A DNA stretch of 64,000 nucleotides from Plasmopara viticola (taxonomy: Eukaryota; Oomycota; Peronosporomycetes; Peronosporales; Peronosporaceae). Below the pieces are notes generated by a model. It saw only the letters and a list, made by a program, of their open reading frames with translations, made no database searches and was not told where the DNA came from. Location of the stretch: contig MBPM02000047.1 of assembly GCA_001695595.3 (NCBI GenBank), positions 1-64,000 on the forward strand. Reading direction: 5' to 3'. A program made the translations under genes and the position numbers. This document shows, piece after piece, positions 41,661 to 53,742 of the stretch (the first letter of the stretch is position 1; every line of letters starts with the position of its first letter).

Positions 41661-44133
41661 CTATCGTGATCCGCCGGTCGCAAGCTGCTGCTGTGTATGA
41701 TAAGACTTGAGTAGTAGCTTGCGCATGCGCTCTTGTGCCTCGTAATAGCCTGCACTTTGCTCGCCTTTAGCGGGTCGTAAGTTTACAGTTGTAGGTGTGC
41801 TTATGGATGGCGTCTCATCTTCCGCAATTTCGTACACGCGCCTGACTATTGCTTCGGATTGAGTTCTGTCGTGCCTTTTAGCCGGCATTTCATTACTATT
41901 TAAACGGTCAAAGAGCATTGCAGGGTGCTGTGGGTTAGGCGGTGGAGTTCCCTTCGTGAAGTCGGCTTCTTCTGTGTTAGCATTTTTGTTCTCATTGTTT
42001 TTGATAGAAGTATTCCGCTCCAACGTCGTGACTGCAAGCGTAGCGAGTCGTTCCATAGTAAAAGCGCAGCTTGCTCCGAGAGTATTGCGTTTGGCAAAGT
42101 CAGCAACGCACACATATCCGAGCTCCTTGCCTGTACGAGAGTAGATTGGACATCCTGCAAAAAAGCGTATAAGTGGTAATGACCGCAGCGAGAAAAACTT
42201 GAGCGCCTGCTTGTCAGCACTGGCGTCCAACACGATGGTCGGAGTTGACCCCATAATTTTGTTGACAAAAATGAAGAGTTCGCCATCAAGAGCAGAGTTT
42301 AATTCGAGACCAACATCAGATCGAATAGACTTGTCCTTGTCGTCGACGATCGAGACTGAGGCGATCGGGCAGTTGAGTGTCTGGCATGCCAACTCGCACA
42401 AAAGGTCGAACATGTTGCTATGACTCCCAGTTGATAGCTTCTTTTGCTCCATCGCACAGAGTTGCGTCTTCAGACAGCGTTCGTCAATAAAGTCGTCGTA
42501 AGCTTCGTTTGGAGGATCCAGGTACGCTGTTATCGAGTGCATCGCTGCTGTGTGTCCGTCCAAATAGTTGGTGTTGGGACTTTCGGAGGGAACCATATAC
42601 TCACTAAAAGAATTGCATGACGAGGTCCTTTGGCAAGTGCTGTTGGCACTGTTGGCAGTGAGCGAAATCTGTGTGCGATTGTTATGAACGCCAGATGCCA
42701 CATCTGGGGCGCTGTGGCTGCAGCTGTCGTCATGGTGACTCGCTTGGTTGTTCTCGGTACAAGAAGATCGAGTGAACGATGAAGTGGCAGCCGACGATTC
42801 GACGTCACTGAGGCTGCGAGCACGCACAAGGTGATCGAACACATTGGTCTTGGTGATTTGCTTAAGTGGAGTGGTGCGTGCTCGGATTGAGCAAACTTTG
42901 CACAGTCGCAGCTTGGAATAGCCGATGGCAGGCAGGTCAATCGTCTCGACCGTCGAACAGTCCGAGCACACTAGTTCCCCGCAGCGACGGCAGTGGTGTT
43001 TACGCCGCAGAGCGTGAAAATTGCGCGTGCAGAGGTTGCAGGTTGTGCGTTCATTGTTTCTAACCCACGTCGCTCGCTGGATGTAGAGTTGACTGCCCAT
43101 GCGTAGATCTTCGACGATTCCTTGCAATTGATTGAGACAACTTAAAGAATTGCACTGACCATATGCGCATGCTTGGACGGAAAGCTGCCGCAGACAATGA
43201 CTTCTGTCTCGTCCTCGGACACTTTGCGCCAGAACAAGCCCAGTTTCGTAAGTGACGTCCGTGTCACGCGGTGCGTATCCTTCAGTTCCATGCAGCCAAC
43301 GCGTTCGCCGTCAGCTGACGTGAAGCACCACACGTGCACGCGCTGGCGTGGCTCCGAGTTTGGGACATATGCCAACGAGAGATAGTCTACAAGGCACACA
43401 TCTCGCTTCCCAGATATCCCTGTTTCAAAGGCCGCCCATTTTACAGTCAGCAGTTCCTCCGCTTGCTCACCGAGTCCATCAGCTGCGGCAGCCGCCTCTT
43501 CTTTCAGGTGCTCTTCTGTATTAGAGCTGCTGCATTCCGATGACAATTTACAGGTGGGAGTGTCTGTGAAGCTCGTGTCAGAGTTTTTCCGCGATTCCGT
43601 GTCAGCATTGTAGCCAGCCTTTTGCCCGGCGACTGCCGCGTCGTCCATCAATGCCATTGTGGTCTTTTTGGGATTTGAGTTTCATCACTACCACTGCCTT
43701 CAGGCTGACTATTTGAGCGAGAAGCACGCTCTGGCTGTTGCACAAAGTCAACCTCACTGGGTTTGGTGACATTGTGGATAATAAGGGTGTCGATATAGTA
43801 CTTTCCAAAGCACTTGCGTATGAACCCGCGCCAGCTTTCGGAGTTGGTATTGGCGACAACCTGGTTGACCTCGTGTTCCTGGCAACGCAGCACCGTAGCT
43901 GCCCGCACGAGTCGATACGAGACTGTCATATTGCTCGTATCCTTGCGGATCTGAGTACCGTCCTTTTCAGGAGGCACATACCTCCATTGATCATTAAATG
44001 ACTGGTTCAAGCATGCAAGAGCGTTTGCCTTAGCTAATCGATACAGCTTGTCGTTCTTGTATTTGGCCAGAGGAAGACTACGAAAAAAGTCGGATCGCAA
44101 TGGGAATCCGGAATGGCTGTGCGCATGACTCAT
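41661..44133 (-). CDS. START-FYVE-GAF domain protein
   Basis: Lipid-binding/phosphoinositide-targeted protein of a class abundant in oomycetes. ATG at 44133. Exon 1 is 44133-43692, joined through a 59-nt candidate intron GTAGTG...GGCAG (43691-43633) to exon 2 from 43632. START-like domain spans both (YRLVRAATVLR to VIVCGSFPSKHAH). Then a FYVE zinc finger, WVRNNERTTCNLC, RKHHCRRCG and VCSDC, with all eight Zn ligands, though the usual WxxD aspartate is Asn. A GAF-like domain follows (about NCPIASVSIVDDKDKSIR to ADFAKRN), then a disordered tail. The frame breaks near 43148: VSAIL is followed by TAA, and the FYVE frame resumes one base out as LSCLNQLQGIVEDLR. This is either a base error, a very short intron or a mutation. 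Confidence 0.8.
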
Positions 44134-45345
44134 TTTCCGTCTCCAACTATGCTAGAGGTCGAGCTAAGTATATCTTTCTTTGTGCACAAAGATTGGTCAG
44201 TGAGCACTGTTTACGGCTGATGTAAGGTCCTGGTTGTCGTGGTTTGAGGCGCGATGTTTAAAGAGAAAATACTGCACTGAGCTTCTGATGCATTTGCTTT
44301 GGTGCAAGTGCACTTTAAAGTAAATCTACCAAACGACAGAATGCTAGGAGCACAGAGTGAACGACAATATTGCTCGTTCAATGGGTACGCCAAAAAGCCA
44401 GCCTCCCAACACAGAAACTTTTTGATACCTTCCGTTTACAAAACAATCACATTATATCATTCGCGTATATTGCATGTTCAAAGTGTTATTATATCATACG
44501 TCGAGTCAACGGCAAAAAATAGAGAGGAGATCCCCAGTTACAATCTTACGCCAATCAAACCGACGTTTCGTCGCTGATTCGAAAAGTCCTTTTTTTAATG
44601 ATATTTGCAAGCCACTTTCGTCGAGTGAACGATCTTAGCTTGAAGTTGTTGGACTGGGCGACCATGCCTCTCCCGCCTCGTTCCTTTGGAGCGACGTGCT
44701 GGACAATCGCGTTCCTCAGTAGATGAGTACACATGACACAGACCCGCACTTTTGCGCTCCTTTCATTCTGTGGGCACGTCAAAAAGTATTTAAGCCCAAG
44801 ACCGCCATATGACCTCCATCGCTTTTCTGCTGGATCGTAGAGACTATCGCACCATCTGTTTTCTTCTGTATGATTCACAGATGGGATTCACACAGCATAC
44901 GTACTTTTTGTAATCCTAATACTTTTGTTATTCCTTTCGACCGTGAAAGCAAGCTGTACGCTAATCAACGAATACGAATGGCTATTTCTTATATTCATTG
45001 TACGCAGATGTGAAAGTCGTAAATTCGCCGACGATTAGCCAAGATTATCACGTACATTTGTCGGTGCTTGTACACCTAGGGCACGCGTTGCGCTCGTGAG
45101 TATATTTGAGAGGTGATTGCAAAGGTGAAAAAAAGAAGCATTGGAGTGTTCGGTTTGGTAGAGTAATACTTTTTAATCTATATGAGCCCTCCATGGTACA
45201 ACCATGCACATCTTTTGGTAGGAATATACATTTGTGTTTTGATTCGTCAATTTAGGCTGATGTATCTAATCAAGTGCAAGGCATCTCTGAAGGGCTCATT
45301 AACGAAGCCGCCTTGCAACCCTCGAGAAGCCCTCATACACCAGTC
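44134..45345. other. Interval without a supported gene
   Basis: Divergent promoter region of the START-FYVE and acyl-CoA synthetase genes. A minus-strand frame at 44555-44878 (107 codons, VCVMCTHLLRNAIVQH) has two Cys and a His, faintly reminiscent of a transposase zinc finger, but is too short and isolated to call. Confidence 0.5.
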
Positions 45346-47364
45346 ATGCTTGCCCGTCGCCTACTCTGTGCTACGTCCGCGCGCCCGTGTCTCTCCAATG
45401 TCAGAACGTGCACTTTGCGGCGTCCGGTCTCGCTGTCAGCATCAATCTCCCCGCTCAAGTTTCGCTCCTTCTCTACGATCATATACGACTCGCCCCACCA
45501 GGAGTTGAACATTCCCTACAAAACAATTTGGGACGTTTTTGAAGAACAGCTGAGCGTTCACGCAGACAAACCCGCTTTGATCGACGGCATCACGCATCAG
45601 CACGTGACGTTTCAACAGCTTTACGAACGGTCCCGACGATTGGCCATCGCACTCGCCAAACGCGGCATCAAAAAAGGAGACGTACGGGGCGTTTATTTGG
45701 TTGACATGAACTTGTAATACGAATATCTTGTGAATTTCTAGGGGGTTATCTTGCACGCATTAAACTGTCTTGACTATCCCACTGTGGTGCTTGGTACGTC
45801 GTCAGTTTTCGTCTTCGTGATAGCTTGGTGAGAATGCTAACAATGCTACATTCGTGTTACAGCGCTGACTTCACTTGGTGCCGTGTGCTCTCCTGCGTCT
45901 ACCATATTCGTGCCAAATGAGCTGGCCATGCAGATAAAGGCGGCAAAGGCCAAGTGCGTTATCACCCACACGCAACTCGAAAAGACAGCAATCGAGGCTT
46001 GCAAAATGTGCGGCATAGAGAAGAAACTCTTGTTTTCATTGGGCCAGTCTGCTGAAGGCCTTCAGAGTGTTGAGTACGCTACACGTTAGAAGTGTATTTG
46101 CAATTTGTGCTGATAGTTAAAGTCTTGATACTTGTAGTGATCTCGTGGAGCATGGCGATGATCCAACTTATCAATTTGAAAAGATTGACTCGGAGAGCAA
46201 CACCGTGTTACCGTTCTCGAGTGGAACGACTGGTGTTCCAAAGGGCGTTGCCTTGAGCGCTCGAAACTTATTGTCGAACGCTATGCAGATTGACCACGTT
46301 GAGGATTTGGGCGGATGTTCGCTTGGCTTGCTGCCTTTCTACCACATCTACGGCATGATGCTGCTGCATCTATCAATGTACCAGGGAGCGGCCAACGTGG
46401 TCTTGCCGCGGTTTGAGCCAGAGACGTTTCTCAACGTCTTGTCCACTTATAAGGTAAGCGTCACTGAAAATCGAGTAATGTCAGAGTTGAGGCTGATCGA
46501 TTACTGTTAAGATAGATCCGTGCAGCCCATATTGCTCCTCCTGTGGCTCTGTTCCTGGCGCACCACCCTCTAGTCGATAAATACGATATCTCGGCGACGG
46601 AGTTTTTTGTGTCTGGTGGAGCACCAATGGGTAAAGAGGTCGAAAAGCTTGTGACGGACCGACTGAAGATTTCCGTGAAACAAGCTTATGGTATGACAGA
46701 AGCTTCGCCTGCTCTCAATTGCACTGAAGACGATCATTACAAACCGGTGAGCCTACGTGTCATGCTTGAAAAAAATACGTCACTGCCGCGGCTAATGTTG
46801 TAATGATATCAGGGTAGCGTTGGTCGTTTATTGCCGAACACGCAGCTACGTGTGAGGTGCACCGTAACAGACAAAGACCTTGGTGTTGGTGAGCTCGGCG
46901 AGTTGCTGTACAAGGGTCCGCAGGTCATGCTTGGATACCTTAACAACGACGAATCAAACGAGAGCGTATTCACAAAAGACCGCTTCTTGCGTACGGGTGA
47001 TGTTGGGTTTATCGATGAGGACGGCTTTGTTTTTATAATCGATCGCGTCAAAGAGCTCATCAAATACAAGGGTCACCAGGTGGCGCCAGCCGAATTGGAG
47101 GATGTACTGAACCACCATCCACAAATAGCGGACGCGTGTTGCATACGAGGCACAGACGCCATGGGAGAAGAGGTACCAAAAGCTTTCGTGGTACTCAAAG
47201 ACCCGACAAACGCTGCTGGACTCACGGAAGAAGAAGTGATGGACTTTGTGGCCTCAAAAGTAGCGCCCTTTAAAAAGGTTCGTCAAGTTGAATTCATCGA
47301 CTCTATTCCAAAAGGGCCTACTGGCAAAATTTTGCGGCGTGAGCTCCAAGACCAAAAAAATTAG
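45346..47364 (+). CDS. Acyl-CoA synthetase / 4-coumarate-CoA ligase-like, probable mitochondrial
   Basis: AMP-forming ligase that activates a carboxylic acid to its CoA thioester. Exons 45346-45793, 45863-46073, 46138-46453, 46516-46746, 46813-47364; total 1758 nt, in frame. Introns are 62-69 nt GT-AG; the first has GCTAAC. The N-terminus (MLARRLLCATSARP, Arg-rich, no acid residues) looks like a mitochondrial presequence. Family motifs: SSGTTGVPKGV, YGMTEASP, RTGDVGFIDEDG, the hinge region with IIDRVKELIKYKGHQVAPAE, and the catalytic Lys in PTGKILRRELQ. No C-terminal peroxisomal signal. Two in-frame stops, TAA 45715-45717 and TAG 45739-45741, interrupt the segment that aligns with the family's substrate-side strand. 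Both lie in a possible 60-nt intron 45682-45741. Convergent with the next gene. Confidence 0.85.
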
Positions 47365-47442
47365 CACAAGCAGGCAGTGAACGCAGCACAAAGCTGCGTG
47401 GAACGCTTTGCTTTGTGAGACAAACTCTAGAGCAGCCGGCAC

Positions 47443-48804
47443 CTACGTAGATGGTTGCTGCTTAAGAAAGTCTAGCAAAGCAGCGTTAACTTGGTTAGAC
47501 TGATTTAACGCATGGTGGAGTCCGCGAAGGGCCTCATTCGACTGCTCAACAACTTGTTTCATTCTGTCAATTGATCGAGCCATGTCGTTCTGCACACTTT
47601 GAATCGTCTCCAATGTTTGTGCGACTTCCCTAACAATCCCCACTGTAGGTGAGTGTATATCTGTCGAAGTGTTAGATTTTCTTCTCTTCGAGGCCATATC
47701 TGTCAAATGTTCTTGTCGCGCTACTGGACAGTGAGCTTTAGAAACCATATGAAAAGGAGCTGAAGAAATCGAGGATTGCATCTGAGTCTGTTCAATCGGA
47801 GAGGGAGACGAGGAAATTTTTCCAAAAGGCTGCTTCGTCAGCTCGCTCGTCACATGAAGTGGCTGGCTGCCATTCGTTCTCGACACAACATTCTCGTGAT
47901 CTCCAACCACACTTTGGCTGTGATCGGGCACTTCGTCTCCAAAGTACTCGGCTAGTAGATCCCAACAGTGTGGATATATCACCAGTTTGCTACTGTCTCG
48001 TGCAGCTTGTTCTTCAGCACGAACTTTAAGATACTGATCTTGTAAGTACTTAAATTTCGAGCGCAATTGCAACACTGTGACTGTCTCGGCATGCATGGCA
48101 TTGAACCCTGTTTCGATCATTTTCCATAACTCGCGATGCTGCGACTGCTCTACAGCCTCAGCAAAGTGTCGACGGTGCTTGACAAGCCGCTGAATCAACA
48201 GCGACTCGATAAGTATATCCGTCCACATCATCCTGCTTGCATTCTTAGGCTTAATGGGATCAGGCGACGCCTTCTTGTTCATTGCCCGACAATGCACAAA
48301 TTGTCGCTCCGGTAACAGTGCGTCTTGACTACTCAACAAATAGCTCTTGACAACTTTACCACTTCGTACCAAATCTCTTGCTCGATACACTAGACGCAAA
48401 TGCTTTTCTAATGAAATGCCGTGGCACTGCAACACCACCGTCATCAGGGACTCAATCGAGGCCTTAGGATTTGTCTGCACGGCCCCTGCAAAAGCTGGAA
48501 GTCCTGCAATTTGCCGCGTAGAGAGACGACGCACCGAAGTGCAGCCTTCAGAGTGTTTTAAATCTAGTGATGCAATGTACCACTTGCCGTAAGTCCTTCG
48601 GTCCGCCATGCGCTGCCGATAGATCTGCACATAGAAGCCACATGGCACCTCGGATGAGCACGCCATCCGTCGATCCGATCCACTGGCGCGCTCGACACAG
48701 ACGGACTTGTGATGCGCAAGCGCATAATCTTGCACGGCGTGTGCGCTTTCTGGCCCTGTATCGAATGCCAGACCTTCCTCTAATGGAGCTGCGGTGATAC
48801 TCAT
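47443..48804 (-). CDS. DNA-binding protein: MULE-type N-terminus plus SANT/Myb-like domain
   Basis: Intact single exon, 453 residues, ATG at 48804. Residues about 12-110 resemble the N-terminal DNA-binding region of Mutator-like (FAR1/MuDR) transposases: an acidic start, SSEVPCGFYVQIYRQR, GKWYIASLDLKHSEGC. Residues about 190-270 look like a Myb/SANT-like or MADF-type helix bundle (MMWTDILIESLLIQRLVKHR...LRSKFKYLQDQYLKV). The C-terminus has a coiled coil (QTLETIQSVQNDMARSIDRM). No DDE catalytic domain is present. This may be a domesticated transposase-derived regulator; family assignment is by motif impression only. Stops 78 bp from the end of the convergent acyl-CoA synthetase. Confidence 0.7.
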   Translation of the reverse strand: MSITAAPLEEGLAFDTGPESAHAVQDYALAHHKSVCVERASGSDRRMACSSEVPCGFYVQIYRQRMADRRTYGKWYIASLDLKHSEGCTSVRRLSTRQIAGLPAFAGAVQTNPKASIESLMTVVLQCHGISLEKHLRLVYRARDLVRSGKVVKSYLLSSQDALLPERQFVHCRAMNKKASPDPIKPKNASRMMWTDILIESLLIQRLVKHRRHFAEAVEQSQHRELWKMIETGFNAMHAETVTVLQLRSKFKYLQDQYLKVRAEEQAARDSSKLVIYPHCWDLLAEYFGDEVPDHSQSVVGDHENVVSRTNGSQPLHVTSELTKQPFGKISSSPSPIEQTQMQSSISSAPFHMVSKAHCPVARQEHLTDMASKRRKSNTSTDIHSPTVGIVREVAQTLETIQSVQNDMARSIDRMKQVVEQSNEALRGLHHALNQSNQVNAALLDFLKQQPST

Positions 48805-48996
48805 GACCTATGCGCAAAGAGAGTATTAAATACAAAAAAAACACAGATTCTGTCGAAATCTGGTGACGCTGAAGATTTAAAGCGGCTTTTGTGGTAAAAG
48901 TCTAGCAAAGAGCCTTAAAAAATGGTTTTGATACACCAGATCCTAAGTTAAGTTCATTCATCTACAATTTATTGCACACGTCGATTTTCTTTACAT

Positions 48997-49007
48997 TTAG
49001 GGTAGGA
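48997..49007 (+). repeat. Left target-site duplication of the LINE insertion
   Basis: TTAGGGTAGGA, repeated exactly at 50158-50168. The first three bases are shared with the element's TTA-rich tail, so the true duplication is 8-11 bp. Confidence 0.65.
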
Positions 49008-50157
49008 TTTTCGGAAAAGGTTGGGGTGACGCCCTCCTTCCAAGCGCGGGGGCTTAATGCTCGCGCGCTTCGGGCAGGTGCTCTCGGGCATCTGCAGGTC
49101 TCTAACGAGTCTCACCCTCGACGCGACGGTCTCCAGCACCAGGCCAAACCCCCTTCCACGCCCTTAATCGCGCCAACCGCATCCGGATTGGCTCCTTTAA
49201 TGTGAATTCTCTAGGTTCGAAGCGCAAGAAGCACGTAACACTCCCCGAAGATCTCCGGCGCTACCGCGTCGATATCCTTGGCCTCCGCGAAATCAAGATC
49301 TACGATAGAGGTGAGCACCGCATTGATGACTTCCTTCTAACCCTGAAAAAAAAAAAAAACGAAGCCAAGACCGAAGTCACCGAAATCCGCCGCCACTGCA
49401 ACCCGTCGGGCGCCACTCGACACGCCCTATCCCGAGAAGAAACCTGGCACCACACTAAGAAGCTCGGAACACTCCTCGGCGATATTAAAGATCTATCCCG
49501 ACGCAAGTCCCTGGCCACCCTCGCGCTCCACCGCCTCTGGTCCGTCTGGCTCCGCCCCACGTTCATCTCACCCAAGACACGCATTCGATTGTACAACACC
49601 TACGTTCTACCGATTCTGCTGTACAACTGGGCTCTTACCAAGTCAGAGCTCCACGGCCTCGAGAGTTTCCATCGCCGCCAGCTTCGCTACGCTCTTGGCT
49701 ATCGCTACCCCCGACCCATTTCGAATGCAAGACTCTACGACCTCTGTGATGAGCGGCCGCTGAGACTACGACTGACACAAGCTCGCTGGCGCCTGTTTGG
49801 CCATGTACTTCGCCGCTATCCTGACATTCCAGCTGACCTCCAGATGCGTGCCTACTTCTTCTCCACCGCAGCATAATGGCGCGGACGTCCCCGCACCACG
49901 CTCCCCTCGACACTCGACCACAATCTTGTTTCCCGTGGCTCCGGCTTTCGACTCCGGACAGCACAAGACCTCGAAGTGGTACGTACCCTTGCACAAGACC
50001 GAAAGAAATGGAAGACCCATTTGACCTCGGTGCTGGATGCACTGCCCGCCGAACGAGACTCGACGTATGCGGACACCACTCTATGCCGTGGACTAGCCAG
50101 ACTGAGCCTAGCACGTGCATACCTTGGCAACGCGATAACGTAATACATTACATTACA
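49008..50157 (+). mobile_element. Internally deleted LINE (non-LTR retrotransposon)
   Basis: The left part ends with the start of an endonuclease domain (IRIGSFNVNSLGSK, DILGLREIKI). At a 14-base poly(A) (49346-49359) it passes directly into the C-terminal part of ORF2: RT thumb/maturase-like sequence (KSLATLALHRLWSVWLRP, RLYNTYVLPILLYN, FHRRQLRYALGYRYP). Catalytic RT is missing. An in-frame TAA at 49874 separates the last segment, WRGRPRTTLPSTLDH to LARAYLGNAIT. It ends in an ACATT repeat tail (TAATACATTACATTACATTA). GC-richer than its surroundings. Non-autonomous relic. Confidence 0.85.
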
Positions 50158-50168
50158 TTAGGGTAGGA
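50158..50168 (+). repeat. Right target-site duplication of the LINE insertion
   Basis: Exact match to 48997-49007, directly after the ACATT tail. Confidence 0.65.
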
Positions 50169-52590
50169 AGCAGTTGTTTACCGAAAAGCAGTAGGCACTC
50201 ACGCCTTCTATGTCCAAGGTGTTGTGCAACCCTGTCAATCCTGAAATTAAGCAACACTCACGCGAGTAGATTGTAGAGGTGCCGACTTGAATAAGTTTCA
50301 ACAGGCTTATGTGCTGCCAAGAAACGCAACAAGTGCTGCTTTGACTTTAAGCAATGTCAAATAATTTGTTTTTTGTTCTGGGACAGACAAAGTGTTTTCG
50401 CCTCATCTAGAGGTTTTCGAGGGCTCAAGGTAGAAATCACTCCTCAGAGCCAAGGAAGCAGTGGACACAAGTAAGGGTGGGGCACAGCGGAACATTTGAG
50501 TAATCACGATAGACGTGTGGTTAATACACACTATGGAAGCTTATTTTCTGAGAGCTTGACAGCTCTTGAAGGAGAAATTAGCAATAATGGACTTACTCAA
50601 ATTTCGGGGACATGAAATCTCGATTTAAGTCATGTAGCGTCGTATAGTTTCGCACGCAGGCAAAAGTTCGAAGAACTTATACTCCGAGAAAGAGCAACAA
50701 AAATGTTGCTGCATGCCGGTGATGATATGGCAAGCAGTAAGCCAAAGGGGTACGGACGAGGTCACTTATAGTGGCACATTAGCAGCCGAGCAGCACTTGC
50801 TTGGGTTGCTGCTTTGGCTAGCTGTAGGCCAAAAAGCTTAAGATTGATGCACATGGAGTGAATAACGCTCAGTGATTGATGTATGTCCCACGTGATATTG
50901 TCGACAAGATGTCAAAATATCCGAAGCGCTGCCTTTCTGACTCGTATGTAGCGGCATACGCATTCCAATGTGGTTAGCAAAGATCGTATATGCAAGATCG
51001 TGTCGGCACAAATTTGACGCGGACAGTCTCGAAGAGACCATCGATCTTGTGAAGAATATGGTGGCGGAATATAGCGCTGCAGGTCTTCTTTCCAGGACGA
51101 GAACGGTCCAAATAGGCATTTCATCAGCTGTCATTATATGCTCTTCTTAAGGGGGCACCGATGTAATCGAAGACACCATCTGTTTGAGGCTTTTTTCGTC
51201 AGTGAGCACTACGTTAAAGTTGGAAGAGATATTAATGACAGAGCTTAGTGAGGTTGTTTAGCCAACAGCATAGCCGAGCAAGCGTCATTTGACTTGGAAA
51301 AAATTGCTATCAAAAACACTTAGTTAATGAAGGGGAACTTTGATCCGAAATGATACATAAAGTCCGAAATAACTTTTAATAAATGAGTAACTAGATGTAA
51401 GCCCACCCCACCCACTTTGAAGTCTATCACGTGATAGGAGTGAACGTCATGCAGTTGACTCGTTTATGGACACTTTGGTTGTGCGTGACACGGTAAACAC
51501 GGTGTGATGTAATTGACGCAACTTTCCGTGTAAAGCACGAGGTGGAAGGATTTAAGGGTAGTAATTCTGCTCCACACTGACACTCTGTATATAAAAAATG
51601 AAAGAACAAGTGGTACATCATACATGCTTAAAAGAAGCCAAAGGTAGAACCAGACTTCAATTCCCAAAAAAAGTGCGTTGAAGAACCGCATAGCGGGATG
51701 TACATATACAGTGTGCTCAACGTATTGATCGAGTACCATCAAGTTCGTATGCAAAGTTTGAAGTGCGGTCAGCACCCAATCGGATTTATTTGCAAGCTGT
51801 TGGGTGCTTTGGTAAATGTTTACGGCGGTAAAACTCATTGTGGTATGGTCAAAGCTCTAAAGCTAGAAAGACGATAGGAAATTTGTCCAAATACTTACCA
51901 AGTAGAGTTTGAACAGCTCAGAAGTATTTAGGCCACTAATTTGATGGTGAAAAATGGTCAAAAGTTTCGACGCCAAGACGTGCTTGACACGTCAAGAAAA
52001 ATCTGTCCAGACGCCAAATCTGGCTGTCCCTTATCCTGATCGACCGTCCAATTTCACCAAAGATTCTTTCTTTTCGCACTGCTGCAAGCCGCAATTAAAG
52101 CTAGACCAAGTGGTCGCATTCAATTAAAACTCGACAGCTTGCTTGCAAGTAAAAATGTCTTTTCCATGCCAATGAGCTGTTTGAAATAAAGCACACTTTC
52201 ATCAAGATTGGAGCTCACCTTTTAGGCTTTTGACCATTTGCGATCTACACAGATCGTATGTCATTGCGCACTGCGATACGGTCCCCTCATCTCTTGCGAG
52301 TAGCGGCCATGTGTCTCGCCTTATGCAAATTGAAAAAAAATCGGAAAGCAAACGCCAGAGAACCAAAATGGTTTGATCGGTGTCCCAGGCGATGAGCTAG
52401 CTCATGACACAACTTTAGTCTCATTGCTTTCAGGCCTGACTCGTGGTACGTCAATGTGAGAATGGATTGGTGTCATAGCTTTCGTGATCAGTAGATTATA
52501 GACTCTGATAGAAAGTTGTCAGCACGATTAAGTGCGAGGCTATATCAAATCCAAATTGTGTATAATAGCACTGACATACCACTTAGGATG
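50169..52590. other. Interval without recognisable genes
   Basis: Short frames only. One minus-strand frame at 51464-51838 (124 codons) contains a hydrophobic stretch (FFNALFLGIEVWFYLWLLL) but has no family resemblance I can name. Probably decayed transposon sequence. Confidence 0.45.
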
Positions 52591-52870
52591 ACAATATCAG
52601 ATTTACTGAGGCTCACATTTCACAGCTTGGCGGTCATTTTGGTCGAGAGAAGATGTATGGCTTAATTACACCTACTACTGGTGCCAAGACACAAAAAGTC
52701 AATTTGATACATATGAACAAACATACGCTGTGTGTCGACAGATTTACTCAGTGCTAAATGAGGCCACACCATTAGCAAGGTTGAATGCCATTACGCTGCT
52801 GCCAGCATACGTGTTATTTGTGTTCGATCTGCTAAAAACTCAGCTGGCAACACGGACTTTGCGGTCTTTG
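52591..52870 (+). mobile_element. Ty3/gypsy integrase relic (zinc-binding region)
   Basis: Plus strand: EAHISQLGGHFGREKMY resembles the HxxxxxGHxGxxKT part of the integrase H2C2 finger. After a frame change, YYWCQDTKSQFDTYEQTY AVC follows, like the YWP...Y...C continuation. Frames are broken by stops. Opposite in strand to the 54.9-59.0 kb element, so an independent insertion. Confidence 0.5.
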
Positions 52871-53742
52871 CTAGAAAATTAAGCAAAATAACTCATTAAG
52901 CGGTTGTGCCGAATTCAGCTGACAGTGTTGGAGCATAGCGCTGTTTCTCGATCGTTTCTTTGCACATCCCGGACTCCCACAAGTAAATGTTTTTGACTGA
53001 GATCCCCGCCTCATAAGCTCTTGTCTTCAAAATATCTTCTGCAGTTAGATGGCGGAAAAAAGCAAGCAAATCCTGTCGTTAAAGTAGCTTAAGAGCGAAT
53101 TCTCCGAGGCTGTTACTCATTCAGGTTGCATTGTATAATACTGCCGATGATATAACAGGCCAAACGCTATCTATTGTGAATACGTATGCTTGACATTGCG
53201 CGTGTAAGCCTTATAAAGAAGAATCAGTCGAGTGGCTTGCTGAGATCGAATACAGAAACAAGTCAAAGACTTTGTGGTTCAAAGGTTTAGTACGACATGT
53301 ACACGACGAAATGACTACAGGTCAAATTATCAAGGGAAAATGTATGATAATTATTACTAAGCACTAAAATTTTGTTTCCAAATTTAGCTATTGCTGTATT
53401 TAAGACTGAATTGCGTCTAAGCTTCAATACTAAATTTAAGGTTATAGCCAAAAGTGTCTTGGTGCGTAAACTTTCTCTCGGTTAATGAGTGCGAGTACAG
53501 TCATCATTTAGAAACTATTCTAAAGCTTATTTTTGCCCGGGGTAAAGTTGAAATGGAATCGCTTAAGCCGAGTGTCACGGAGGCACAGCTGTGCTGTTAG
53601 ATAAATTGAAACTTTTGTTTAGGGCACGGAGTGTAAAACCTCTGTCTCGAGAAGCGGGTCGTCGTGGGCCGATGAAACTACAACTCGACGGCCGAGAGCC
53701 AGTCAAACAAAAAGTTACGGCAGTACACGATCTAATAATTAC
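52871..53742. other. Interval without recognisable genes
   Basis: Probable further remains of the 52.6-kb retroelement on the plus strand. Nothing definite. Confidence 0.4.

Noticed and set aside
41289..41669. 126-codon plus-strand frame (TLDELDELQLIHRLLL...)
   Set aside because: It starts with TTG, has no recognised domain and overlaps the 3' end of the START-FYVE gene on the other strand. It may be a chance frame, though a small exon cannot be excluded.
51464..51838. 124-codon minus-strand frame with a hydrophobic segment
   Set aside because: No family resemblance, no neighbours and surrounding decayed DNA; not enough to call a gene.
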